Part shown: piece after piece, positions 25,695-33,839 of the stretch | How positions within the stretch are numbered: position 1 is the first letter of the stretch | Layout: every line of letters begins with the position of its first letter | NCBI RefSeq assembly: GCF_035271705.1 | Contig: NZ_DATERI010000212.1 | Location: 1-64,000 of the forward strand | Length of the DNA stretch: 64,000 nucleotides | Reading direction: 5' to 3' | Origin: Buttiauxella sp035271705 | Lineage (GTDB): Bacteria > Pseudomonadota > Gammaproteobacteria > Enterobacterales > Enterobacteriaceae | Translations under genes and position numbers: made by a program | Notes under the pieces: model-generated | Database searches by the model: none | What the model was told of the DNA's origin: nothing | Seen by the model: only the letters and a program-made list of their open reading frames with translations

Positions 25695-25719
25695 AGCCCC
25701 GCGATAGCGGGGTTTTTTT
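25695..25719 (+). terminator. Terminator after yfbT
   Basis: CCCCGC (25697-25702) pairs with GCGGGG (25707-25712) around GATA, followed by seven T. Confidence 0.92.
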
Positions 25720-25762
25720 ATGGCATGATTTTTCTCCCAGAGACAACTCATAAGGATTTGTT

Positions 25763-27595
25763 TTGAACTCGGAACTCATTTGGGTTTTATCGCTGCTAGC
25801 AATCGCAGTGGTGTTGTTTGCCACTGGAAAAGTGCGTATGGATGCGGTCGCATTGTTTGTCATTATTGCCTTTGTCCTCAGCGGCACACTCACACTTAAC
25901 GAAGCCTTCTCCGGCTTTAGCGACCCCAACGTCATTCTTATTGCTGCGCTATTTATTATTGGCGATGGCCTGGTGCGCACCGGTGTTGCCTCCAAAATGG
26001 GTTCCTGGTTGGTGGACATGGCAGGCAGCAGCGAAACCAAAATGCTTGTTTTACTGATGCTCACCGTGGCAGGACTGGGCGCGTTTATGAGTTCGACGGG
26101 CGTGGTGGCCATTTTTATCCCCGTGGTCCTCAGCGTTTCGATGCGCATGAAAACATCACCATCACGCTTAATGATGCCCTTAAGTTTTGCGGGCCTGATA
26201 AGCGGCATGATGACGCTGGTCGCCACACCGCCAAACCTGGTGGTAAACAGCGAACTGTTACGTGAAGGTTTGCAGGGCTTCCAGTTCTTTAGCGTCACGC
26301 CTATTGGACTGGTTATTTTGCTGTTGGGCATTGGTTACATGCTCATCGCACGTTTTGCGTTAAGCGGGCATAACAAAGACGACGGTAAACAAAACTGGCG
26401 ACGCCGTACTTTTCGCGATTTGATCAAAGATTATCGTCTGACGGGGCGTGCGCGGCGTCTGGCTATTCGTCCCGGTTCGCCAATGGTGGGTCGACGTCTG
26501 GATGATTTAAAATTGCGTGAGCGTTATGGCGCGTACGTCATCGGCCTTGAGCGCTGGCGTAAATTCCGCAGGGTTATTGTCAATGTCACGGCGACTACAG
26601 AGTTTCGCGCACGTGATGTCTTGTTGATTGATATGTCTGCCTCTGAAGTCGATTTGCGTGAATTTTGTCACGAGCAGATGCTTGAACCGATGGTCCTGCG
26701 CGGTGAGTATTTCTCGGATCAGGCGCTGGATGTTGGCATGGCTGAAGTTTCATTGATCCCTGATTCAGAATTGCTTGGCCAAACGATTCGTGAAATTGGT
26801 TTTCGTACACGCTATGGCCTGAATGTCGTGGGGTTACGCCGCAATGGCGAAGTGATGGACGGGCTGCTGGTGGACGAGTCCTTGCAACTGGGTGATATTT
26901 TGCTGGTAGTGGGTGACTGGAAGCTTATCAGCCAATTACAGCAGAAAGGCCGCGATTTCCTGGTACTCAACTTACCGGTGGAAGAGGGCGAGGCATCGCC
27001 TGCTCACAGTCAGGCACCCCATGCTATTTTCTGTCTGGCGCTGATGGTTGCGCTCATGCTGACTGACGAAATTCCGAATACGATTGCTGCGATGATCGCC
27101 TGTTTACTGATGGGTAAATTCCGCTGCATCGATATGGAAAGTGCTTATAAAGCGGTGCATTGGCCGAGCATTATCTTGATTGTCGGGATGATGCCTTTTG
27201 CGCTTGCATTGCAAAAAACGGGTGGCGTAGATTTGATAGTGAACGGACTGATGCGGATGGGCGGTGGTTACGGCCCCTATCTGATGCTGATTTGCCTGTT
27301 TGTGATGTGTGCCGCGATTGGCCTGTTTATCTCTAACACGGCGACAGCTGTGCTGATGGCGCCAATTGCCCTGGCTGCGGCAAAAACTATGGGGGTCTCG
27401 CCTTATCCGTTCGCCATGATTGTCGCACTTGCCGCGTCTGCTGCGTTTATGACACCCGTTTCATCGCCAGTGAATACTCTGGTTCTGGGGCCGGGGAATT
27501 ATAAGTTCAGTGATTTTGTGAAAATGGGCGTGCCATTTACCGTGATTGTGATGGTGGTGAGTGTGGTGATGGTGCCGATGCTGTTTCCATTCTAA
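25763..27595 (+). CDS. yfbS: SLC13/DASS family transporter with TrkA-C domains YfbS
   Basis: 610 residues, same length as the E. coli protein as recalled. It begins with TTG at 25763 (MNSELIWVLSLLAIAV), preceded by AAGGA. The layout is about six membrane segments (1-200), two soluble TrkA-C/RCK-C domains (about 225-300 and 310-395), then about six further membrane segments (415-610). The paired signature loops MSSTGVVAIFIPVVLS and SNTATAVLMAPIALA mark the duplicated sodium/substrate-binding hairpins of anion transporters. The substrate is not known. It is flanked by a terminator upstream and a large ERIC downstream. Confidence 0.9.
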   Translation: MNSELIWVLSLLAIAVVLFATGKVRMDAVALFVIIAFVLSGTLTLNEAFSGFSDPNVILIAALFIIGDGLVRTGVASKMGSWLVDMAGSSETKMLVLLMLTVAGLGAFMSSTGVVAIFIPVVLSVSMRMKTSPSRLMMPLSFAGLISGMMTLVATPPNLVVNSELLREGLQGFQFFSVTPIGLVILLLGIGYMLIARFALSGHNKDDGKQNWRRRTFRDLIKDYRLTGRARRLAIRPGSPMVGRRLDDLKLRERYGAYVIGLERWRKFRRVIVNVTATTEFRARDVLLIDMSASEVDLREFCHEQMLEPMVLRGEYFSDQALDVGMAEVSLIPDSELLGQTIREIGFRTRYGLNVVGLRRNGEVMDGLLVDESLQLGDILLVVGDWKLISQLQQKGRDFLVLNLPVEEGEASPAHSQAPHAIFCLALMVALMLTDEIPNTIAAMIACLLMGKFRCIDMESAYKAVHWPSIILIVGMMPFALALQKTGGVDLIVNGLMRMGGGYGPYLMLICLFVMCAAIGLFISNTATAVLMAPIALAAAKTMGVSPYPFAMIVALAASAAFMTPVSSPVNTLVLGPGNYKFSDFVKMGVPFTVIVMVVSVVMVPMLFPF

Positions 27596-27596
27596 T

Positions 27597-27792
27597 CCCC
27601 TTCATACTTGAAGCTGCATCTTTGTTGGCTACGTTATTCGGCTCATCCATGAGCCTCACCCCTTTGGGGCCGCTAAAAATAGCGTTCAAATCTGCTCCGG
27701 GCAGATTTGTCACAAACCCCAGTCACTTACTTATGTAAGCTCCTGGGGATTTGCTCTCTTGCCGCTTCAATGCAACTCCAATTATTTTGGGG
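27597..27792. repeat. Long ERIC repeat (196 bp, with internal insertion)
   Basis: Bounded by CCCC TTCATACTTGAAG on the left and CAATTATTTTGGGG on the right, with the core ATGTAAGCTCCTGGGGATTT. Compared with the 127-bp form it carries about 70 extra bases between CGTTATTCGGCTCATCC and the CCCCAGTCACTTA core, including CAAATCTGCTCCGGGCAGATTTG, itself an inverted repeat. The same insert occurs in the nuoA-nuoB copy. It separates convergent yfbS and yfbR. Confidence 0.88.
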
Positions 27793-27797
27793 ATTTA

Positions 27798-28397
27798 TTA
27801 CAATGGCGAATCCTGGCTAATTTCATCGAGCGAAAGCTGGAAGCTCGGTACAAAAACAGTCATGAAATAGTCCATCTCTTCGCTGTGGCGGTCCGATAGC
27901 GTTTTCTCGAGGCGGCTCTTTGCCAGTAAGAATTCATTGTTTCCCGCAGAAAGTTCTTCCAGGCACTTCAGGTAAGCGCATAACGCATCAGCCTGTTTGA
28001 CGATGGCTCGCTCTTCATCACTACTTTGATGTTCATCGATAAGCGGCGCCCAAATATCGCGTAACTCTTCTGGCACCATATCGATCAATTTCTGCTGGGC
28101 AATTTTCTCGATAGCTTTGTATTCATGGGCTATTTGCGAGTTGAAATATTTCACCGGAGTCGGCAGGTCACCGGTCAGCACTTCACTGACATCGTGATAC
28201 ATCGCTAATAGCGCGACATGCTCGGCGTTGATCTGGCCGTTAAATTTGCGGTTCTTTATCACGGCTAAGGCATGGGCGACCATCGCGACTTGTAGGCTAT
28301 GCTCCGAAACATTTTCGGTCCGCACATTGCGCATTAGCGGCCAACGGTTGATTAATTTCAGACGTGAAAGGTGGGCAAAAAAATGGCTCTGACTCAT
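27798..28397 (-). CDS. yfbR: 5'-deoxynucleotidase YfbR (HD domain)
   Basis: 199 residues from ATG 28397 (MSQSHFFAHLSRLKL). A frame from 28478 would add 27 residues across a hairpin and is not supported. YfbR removes phosphate from deoxyribonucleoside 5'-monophosphates, in a dCTP-deaminase-independent thymidylate route. HD-superfamily metal ligands are H33 (in NVSEHSLQVAMVAHAL), H68-D69 (in AMYHDVSE) and the later aspartate in KQADALCAYLKCLEEL (near residue 137). It lies downstream of alaA. Confidence 0.94.
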   Translation of the reverse strand: MSQSHFFAHLSRLKLINRWPLMRNVRTENVSEHSLQVAMVAHALAVIKNRKFNGQINAEHVALLAMYHDVSEVLTGDLPTPVKYFNSQIAHEYKAIEKIAQQKLIDMVPEELRDIWAPLIDEHQSSDEERAIVKQADALCAYLKCLEELSAGNNEFLLAKSRLEKTLSDRHSEEMDYFMTVFVPSFQLSLDEISQDSPL

Positions 28398-28418
28398 AGA
28401 TACACTCGGGGTCTGTAG

Positions 28419-28444
28419 GGCGGGTAAGCAGAACGTTACCCGCC
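28419..28444 (-). terminator. Hairpin between alaA and yfbR
   Basis: Perfect 9-bp stem GGCGGGTAA (28419-28427) and TTACCCGCC (28436-28444). No clear T run on either strand. It may stabilise the alaA message or resemble a boxC-type repeat. Confidence 0.45.
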
Positions 28445-28494
28445 GAGAAAGCGGTGGACCCAGCTTACGCTTATCCACCTTTTCAGGCTAAAAA

Positions 28495-29709
28495 TTACTG
28501 CTGGTAGTGACCCAGGAAGCGACCAAATTTATTGATAGCCATCTCCAGCTCATCAACGCGCGGTAAGGTGACAATGCGCACATGATCAGGCCACGGCCAG
28601 TTAAACGCAGTCCCTTGAACCAATAGCACTTTTTCCTGTAATAAAAAGTCTAGCACCATTTTTTGGTCGTCATGGATGTTAAAGCGCTTAGCGTCAATTT
28701 TAGGGAACATATACAGCGCACCGCGTGGCTTCACGCATGACACCCCCGGAATATCGTTAAGCAGTTCCCAAGCACGGTTACGCTGCTCGTACAGGCGCCC
28801 GCCTGGAACGATAAATTCGCTGATGCTTTGATAACCACCCAGTGCGGTTTGAATGGAATGTTGCGCCGGAACGTTGGCACACAGGCGCATAGACGCCAGC
28901 ATTTCTAGCCCTTCGATATAACCTTTCGCGTGTTTCTTCGGCCCATTGAGTACCATCCAACCCTGACGGAAGCCCGCCACGCGGTAGGTTTTGGACAAAC
29001 CATTAAATGTCACGGTCAGCAGATCTGGCGCCAATGCTGCAATCGAATGGTGCTGCGCTTCGTCGTACAGAATCTTGTCGTAAATTTCATCAGCGAAAAT
29101 AATCAAATTATGCTGACGCGCGATTTCAACAATCTCCAGCAACAGTTCCTTCGAGTAGACCGCACCGGTTGGGTTGTTGGGGTTGATTATCACGATACCG
29201 CGGGTACGAGGCGTGATTTTAGCGCGAATGTCATCAAGGTCAGGGAACCAGTCGGCAGTCTCATCACATAAGTAATGAACGGCTTTGCCACTGGAAAGCG
29301 AAACGGCTGCGGTCCATAAAGGATAATCAGGAGCCGGGACCAGCATCTCATCACCGCTGTTCAACAATGCTTGCATGGATTGAACAATCAACTCAGAAAC
29401 ACCGTTGCCGATGTAGATATCTTCAACCGTCACGTCCCGCATTTCACGTGCCTGATAATGCTGCATGATGGCTTTACGTGCGGAGTAGAGTCCTTTTGAA
29501 TCGCAATACCCCTGCGCTGTAGGCAGGTTACGAATCACATCGACAAGGATTTCATCCGGGGCATCAAAGCCAAATGGCGCCGGGTTGCCAATATTCAGCT
29601 TGAGGACTTTATTCCCTTCTTCTTCGAGGCGCTTCGCCTCTTTAAGCACTGGGCCACGGATGTCATAACAGACGTTATCAAGTTTGCTGGATTTTTCGAT
29701 TGGGGACAT
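28495..29709 (-). CDS. alaA: Glutamate-pyruvate aminotransferase AlaA
   Basis: 404 residues from ATG 29709 (MSPIEKSSKLDNV); the frame extends upstream to 29778 without family support. AlaA makes alanine from pyruvate and glutamate. It is a class I PLP aminotransferase: NIGNPAPFGFDAP (substrate loop), NGVSELIVQSMQALL, NPNNPTGAVYS, DEIYDKILYD and the PLP lysine in NGLSKTYRVAGFRQGW (about residue 240), with the C-terminal arginine in HVRIVTLPRVDELE. It is divergent from lrhA across 1 kb. Confidence 0.96.
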   Translation of the reverse strand: MSPIEKSSKLDNVCYDIRGPVLKEAKRLEEEGNKVLKLNIGNPAPFGFDAPDEILVDVIRNLPTAQGYCDSKGLYSARKAIMQHYQAREMRDVTVEDIYIGNGVSELIVQSMQALLNSGDEMLVPAPDYPLWTAAVSLSSGKAVHYLCDETADWFPDLDDIRAKITPRTRGIVIINPNNPTGAVYSKELLLEIVEIARQHNLIIFADEIYDKILYDEAQHHSIAALAPDLLTVTFNGLSKTYRVAGFRQGWMVLNGPKKHAKGYIEGLEMLASMRLCANVPAQHSIQTALGGYQSISEFIVPGGRLYEQRNRAWELLNDIPGVSCVKPRGALYMFPKIDAKRFNIHDDQKMVLDFLLQEKVLLVQGTAFNWPWPDHVRIVTLPRVDELEMAINKFGRFLGHYQQ

Positions 29710-30160
29710 GAACCTGACCTTAAATGTTAGCGCCACTTCCTGCCGTGGAAGCGACCAGGCAACAATGTACTCCTGCAACGCCTGGATTTGAAGGTTGTCG
29801 AAGCGCCAAAGAGGAATAAATCTTCAATTCTGAGACTCGAGGTAAAATCGATTGAATGACTGTTTGGGAGCGTTATCTATTGTTGATTGCATGTAAAGCA
29901 ATTAAAAATATAGCATACAAAACACTTAGCAATTACATAAACTACTTTAATGTAAGTAATGTAGTGGGTGCTGCTATTCGAAATGAAAATTAAATTGAGT
30001 AATAGTTAAGGAAAATTGAATATTCATGCTGAAGGTTAAATGGAGTGCGTGAGCGTGAGTTAATAATATGTATATAAAAATAACCAGCTATGCGATTAAT
30101 ATAAACATAGAATAGAGTTAAGTTGCTTCTCTTTTAGCTTATAGAGTTTTGGGTATTTCG

Positions 30161-30229
30161 ATGAATAAGTCATTGATGAGTGAATTAAAAAAGAGAATGA
30201 GATCAGATAATTCGCAACAAAAGTTATGA
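30161..30229 (+). CDS. Possible 22-residue peptide in the lrhA leader
   Basis: ATG 30161 to TGA 30229 encodes MNKSLMSELKKRMRSDNSQQ plus two residues, a basic, soluble-looking peptide. The ribosome-binding site is weak (GGG about 9 bases upstream) and AT-rich DNA gives such frames by chance. I do not recognise it. Confidence 0.15.
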   Translation: MNKSLMSELKKRMRSDNSQQKL

Positions 30230-30581
30230 GTTACCGCTTTTTACGGTAAGATACACTACCGGAAATGGTAGGTAGTATTTGCTATAAATAACACAACCCT
30301 ATGTTTTGTTGAAGATTGGTTTGTCGGCGTTGTGTTGTTTCAATTGCCAATGCTACGAAATGCCCTAAAAAAATTTTTTACCCAATCTACACTTGTTACT
30401 GCCATTAGTTGAATAAATAAACTCAATGCTGAATGGATTCAGAATAATTACTCAGTTTTGATTGTGGTAATGACTCTGTTAAGACGAATGTTTGTATGTT
30501 GTTAAGGTCCGTATTATATCTTAGGTAAATGCGTTGCGTTATTGAATCGCATTAGCCTGAGGGCATGTCAAATAAAAAAGT

Positions 30582-30628
30582 CAGAACGACTGTCTGGAAG
30601 ACAGTGCTCCCCCGTGAGAGACGTTCTG
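30582..30628 (+). promoter_or_regulatory. Stem-loop in the lrhA 5' leader
   Basis: CAGAACG (30582-30588) pairs with CGTTCTG (30622-30628), enclosing an inner perfect 7-bp hairpin ACTGTCT-gga-AGACAGT (30589-30605). It lies about 90 bases before the lrhA ATG. No T run follows, so it looks like leader structure rather than a terminator. Confidence 0.4.
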
Positions 30629-30714
30629 TAAAAGGGAATTGCTTTATCTTTTTGATAAATCACAGCAATAAAACTAAGGCAGACTCGTAAGAGCAACCTA
30701 CTAGTGAAAAAAAT

Positions 30715-31650
30715 ATGATTAACGCAAATCGTCCGATACTCAATCTTGACCTCGATCTGCTCAGGACTTTTGTTGCCGTAGCGGATCTCAATACCTTTGC
30801 CGCTGCAGCCGTTGCGGTTTGCCGTACTCAATCGGCAGTGAGCCAGCAGATGCAGCGTCTTGAACAGTTAGTAGGAAAAGAGCTTTTTGCCCGCCATGGG
30901 CGAAATAAACTGCTGACCGAGCACGGTATCCAACTGCTGGGTTATGCGCGAAAGATTCTGCGTTTTAATGATGAAGCTTGTACTTCGCTAATGTTCAGTA
31001 ATTTACAGGGTGTATTAACTATCGGAGCATCTGATGAAACAGCGGACACCATTCTGCCGTTTCTGCTAAACAGGATAAGCTCGGTTTACCCTAAATTGGC
31101 GCTAGATGTGCGTGTTAAACGTAACCCATTAACGCTAGAGATGCTGAATCAACAGGAAGTGGATTTAGTCGTCACCACATCGAAACCTACGAATTTTGAA
31201 ACCATTGTTTTACGGACTTCACCAACCTTATGGTACTGCGCCGCTGATTACGTCTTCCAGAAAGGGGAAACGGTGCCTTTGATTGTGCTCGATAACCCGA
31301 GCCCATATCGGGACATGATGCTTGAGCAATTGAATACAGCACGCATTCCATGGCGTATTGCCTATGTTGCTTCGACACTTTCATCCGTGCGCGCAGCAGT
31401 AAAAGCCGGGTTGGGGATTACCTCTCGTCCGGTAGAAATGATGAGTCCAGAACTCCGCGTGTTGGGAATCAGCGATGGCCTGCCGTTTATGCCTGATACG
31501 CAATATATGCTGTGTCGTAATCTGCAAACCAGCAATGAACTCGCTCAAGCTATTTTCAGCACGCTGGAAAACAGCCCAAATCCCTATCGTTACATGGACT
31601 CTTCTGCTGCAGAGGGTGACTCGGTGTTAATGGAAAGTGATTTCGAGTAA
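30715..31650 (+). CDS. lrhA: LysR-family transcriptional regulator LrhA
   Basis: 311 residues. LrhA represses flhDC, hence flagella and chemotaxis, and affects type 1 fimbriae and RpoS in E. coli. The N-terminal winged helix-turn-helix (about residues 12-72) has the LysR pattern LDLLRTFVAVADLNTFAAAA, SAVSQQMQRLEQLVGKELF and RHGRNKLLTEHG. The effector domain (about 95-295) is of the periplasmic-binding type. Its position upstream of nuo is conserved. The C-terminal part is more divergent from E. coli than the DNA-binding part. An ERIC repeat follows immediately. Confidence 0.95.
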   Translation: MINANRPILNLDLDLLRTFVAVADLNTFAAAAVAVCRTQSAVSQQMQRLEQLVGKELFARHGRNKLLTEHGIQLLGYARKILRFNDEACTSLMFSNLQGVLTIGASDETADTILPFLLNRISSVYPKLALDVRVKRNPLTLEMLNQQEVDLVVTTSKPTNFETIVLRTSPTLWYCAADYVFQKGETVPLIVLDNPSPYRDMMLEQLNTARIPWRIAYVASTLSSVRAAVKAGLGITSRPVEMMSPELRVLGISDGLPFMPDTQYMLCRNLQTSNELAQAIFSTLENSPNPYRYMDSSAAEGDSVLMESDFE

Positions 31651-31653
31651 CGT

Positions 31654-31780
31654 CTCCCCCGTCATACTTCGAGGCGCAGGGGGGTTGGTTGCGCTCACCA
31701 ACCCCAGTCACTGACTTGTGTAAGCTCCTGGGGGGTTGCTCCCTGGCCGCCTACCTGCGACTCGAATTATTTAGAGGACT
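31654..31780. repeat. ERIC repeat after lrhA
   Basis: A 127-bp copy with the canonical layout: CCGTCATACTTCGAGGCGCAG, GCGCTCACCAACCCCAGTCACTGACTT, GTGTAAGCTCCTGGGGGGTTGCTC and CGACTCGAATTATTTAGAG. It starts four bases after the lrhA stop codon. Confidence 0.92.
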
Positions 31781-31813
31781 GGTGATTTGTGAGTCACAAA
31801 TTATGAAATTTGA

Positions 31814-31858
31814 AAATAGGCCATTGAGGAGCATTTTTGTCTCAATGGCTTATTTTTT
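31814..31858 (+). terminator. Terminator downstream of lrhA
   Basis: GCCATTGAG (31820-31828) pairs with CTCAATGGC (31841-31849), extended by AAATA/TATTTTTT pairing, and followed by a T6 run. It is placed after the ERIC. Confidence 0.82.
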
Positions 31859-32404
31859 AATCAGCATAGGGTGGGTTTTTTTATTTTTCGCAAAAACACG
31901 TTTTAAAACAATCTGCTTTCCCCTTTCCTTGCTACCTATCCTGCCCATACATCCTACAAATCAAAATCGCTTTAAATGTTAAAAAATTGGCTGCAATGTT
32001 GTTGGTTTTTGATGTGAATTAACAGAAGCGTGTCTCAGATCAAGAAAATACTCCCTATTAGGGGGATGAATAGTTGGGATTTCCTGCCAAAATAGAGCCG
32101 CAGCTAATTTTTTCCAACGTAACGGACACGATTCAACGTCATTAGAAACGAGTTGGTAACCTAACGTTACTCGTTTTTAACGCATTAAATGTTAATGAAG
32201 TTGCTGTCATGTAAATTAATGTGTGGATACTTTTGTTAAAGTTGACAAAAGGTTATAGAAAGGAGTAAAAAACCCCATCAATTTGCTGGTAAAGTTTTGA
32301 TTCTGGCACTAATTGTAAGGTTAATTGTTCCTCCCCATGAATCGATGTGGTGTTCATCTGCCAGCAAGAGCAGAGACTTTGGCGCCACTTTTGATGAGTA
32401 AGCA
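31859..32404 (+). promoter_or_regulatory. nuo operon promoter and leader region
   Basis: About 550 bases without a gene, matching the long regulatory region of nuo in E. coli. A hairpin AAACGAGT (32146-32153) with ACTCGTTT (32169-32176) plus TT resembles a terminator or attenuator. Next to it, ATTAAATGTTA at 32184-32194 matches the right side of the ArcA consensus GTTAATTAAATGTTA; ArcA is a known nuo repressor. Other expected sites (NarL, Fis, IHF) could not be placed by eye. Confidence 0.5.
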
Positions 32405-32893
32405 ATGAGTATGTCAACATCCACTGAAGTTATCGCTCACCACTGGGCGTTCGCAGTCTTTCTTATTGTTGCCATTGGCCTGTGTTGCGTAATGCTTCTC
32501 GGGGCCTGGTTCCTTGGCGGGAGAGCTAAGGGTCGGCACAAAAACACTCCCTTCGAGTCAGGTATCGACTCAGTTGGTACAGCGCGCTTACGGCTATCCG
32601 CTAAGTTCTACTTGGTTGCCATGTTCTTCGTCATCTTCGACGTGGAAGCCTTGTATCTCTACGCGTGGTCAGTCTCTATTCGTGAAAGCGGATGGGTAGG
32701 CTTCGTTGAGGCCGCAATTTTCATATTTGTGCTACTGGCAGGTCTGGTGTATCTGGTGCGCATTGGCGCGCTTGATTGGACTCCTACGCGTTCGCGCCGC
32801 GCCCAAATCAACCCGGAAACCGACAGTCTCACTAACCGTCATACGCAAGATGCTCTAAAAAATTCGGATTACAGCAAGGCGGCAAGCGAGTAA
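32405..32893 (+). CDS. nuoA: NADH-quinone oxidoreductase subunit A, with ERIC-encoded tail
   Basis: 162 residues versus about 147 in E. coli. NuoA is a three-helix membrane subunit of complex I at the joint between peripheral and membrane arms. Helices are at about 15-38, 65-88 and 95-117, and the conserved loop FESGIDSVGTARLRLSAKFYLVA lies between the first two. Family similarity ends at NPETDSLTNRH (about residue 146). The remaining residues end LKNSDYSKAASE; the last 12 are encoded by the terminus of an ERIC repeat that begins about 32855 and supplies the stop codon. The start MSMSTST is conserved. Confidence 0.95.
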   Translation: MSMSTSTEVIAHHWAFAVFLIVAIGLCCVMLLGAWFLGGRAKGRHKNTPFESGIDSVGTARLRLSAKFYLVAMFFVIFDVEALYLYAWSVSIRESGWVGFVEAAIFIFVLLAGLVYLVRIGALDWTPTRSRRAQINPETDSLTNRHTQDALKNSDYSKAASE

Positions 32894-33049
32894 ATCCCAT
32901 GAGCTTACTCAGGTAAGTGATTGGGGTTTATGACAAATCTGCCTGGAGCAGATTTGAACGCTGTTTACAGCGGCCCCAACGGGGTGAGGCTCACGGATGA
33001 GCCGAATAACGCAGCCAACGCAACTGTAAATTGAATGATAACGAGCATA
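32855..33049. repeat. Long ERIC repeat overlapping the 3' end of nuoA
   Basis: A 195-bp copy in the opposite orientation to the lrhA one. Its left terminus CTAAAAAATTCGGATTACAG, then AAGGCGGCAAGCGAGTAAATCCC, corresponds to the ERIC consensus end CTAAATAATTCGAGTTGCAG and AAGGCGGCAAGTGAGTGAATCCC, and lies inside nuoA. It carries the same extra internal segment as the 27.6-kb copy (CAAATCTGCCTGGAGCAGATTTG, GAGGCTCACGGATGAGCCGAATAACG). It ends in GCATA 16 bases before the nuoB ATG. Confidence 0.9.
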
Positions 33050-33064
33050 AAATGAGGCAATAAG

Positions 33065-33739
33065 ATGGACTATACGCTCACCCGCATAGACCCCAACGGT
33101 GAGAACGACCGTTACCCCCTGCAAAAACAGGAGATCGTAAGCGATCCTCTTGATCAAGAAATCAACCGTAGTGTGTATATGGGCAAGCTCGAACATGCCA
33201 TGCACGATATGGTGAACTGGGGTCGTAAAAACTCAATTTGGCCTTATAACTTTGGCCTTTCTTGCTGTTACGTTGAGATGGTGACTTCATTTACCGCCGT
33301 ACATGACGTGGCTCGTTTTGGTGCCGAAGTACTGCGTGCATCTCCGCGTCAGGCTGACCTGATGGTTATTGCAGGGACCTGCTTTACCAAAATGGCTCCG
33401 GTTATTCAGCGCCTTTACGACCAAATGCTCGAGCCAAAATGGGTTATTTCGATGGGTGCTTGCGCCAACTCAGGCGGCATGTACGACATCTACTCTGTGG
33501 TGCAAGGCGTGGATAAATTCCTGCCAGTGGATGTTTACATCCCAGGTTGCCCACCGCGCCCGGAAGCTTACATGCAAGCACTTATGCTGCTGCAAGAGTC
33601 CATTGGCAAAGAGCGTCGTCCACTGTCTTGGGTCGTTGGCGATCAAGGTGTTTATCGCGCCAACATGCAATCAGAGCGTGAACGTAAGCGTGGCGAGCGT
33701 ATCGCTGTCACCAACTTGCGGACACCAGACGAAATTTAA
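33065..33739 (+). CDS. nuoB: NADH-quinone oxidoreductase subunit B
   Basis: 224 residues. NuoB carries the terminal [4Fe-4S] cluster N2 that hands electrons to quinone. The tandem cysteines are in GLSCCYVEM (about residues 66-74), with the further ligands in AGTCFTKMAP and IPGCPPRPEA. Relative to E. coli as recalled there is a four-residue insertion near MGKLEHAMHDMVNW. The C-terminal basic tail (SERERKRGERIAVTNLRTPDEI) is conserved. An ERIC lies between nuoA and this gene, so the usual tight spacing is lost. Confidence 0.96.
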   Translation: MDYTLTRIDPNGENDRYPLQKQEIVSDPLDQEINRSVYMGKLEHAMHDMVNWGRKNSIWPYNFGLSCCYVEMVTSFTAVHDVARFGAEVLRASPRQADLMVIAGTCFTKMAPVIQRLYDQMLEPKWVISMGACANSGGMYDIYSVVQGVDKFLPVDVYIPGCPPRPEAYMQALMLLQESIGKERRPLSWVVGDQGVYRANMQSERERKRGERIAVTNLRTPDEI

Positions 33740-33839
33740 TATGCGCCTGTGGGCAGTGTGAGTTGTTACCCAAAATAATTCGCATATCAATAATACTAGC
33801 GCGAAGCCGCTGACCACAGTCACCACAGTACCATTTGCA

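Larger units (their letters stand above)
29710..30714. promoter_or_regulatory. Long AT-rich intergenic region upstream of lrhA
   Basis: About 1 kb without a sizeable gene. It holds the alaA promoter and, by analogy with E. coli, the distant lrhA promoter and long untranslated lrhA leader that is targeted by Hfq-dependent small RNAs. It is strikingly AT-rich (for example 29870-30000), a likely H-NS or LrhA binding zone. A 22-codon frame and a stem-loop inside it are listed separately. Confidence 0.5.

Noticed and set aside
27597..33049. CRISPR-like repetition
   Set aside because: The dispersed repeats are ERIC elements, not short regularly spaced direct repeats with unique spacers; no cas genes are present.
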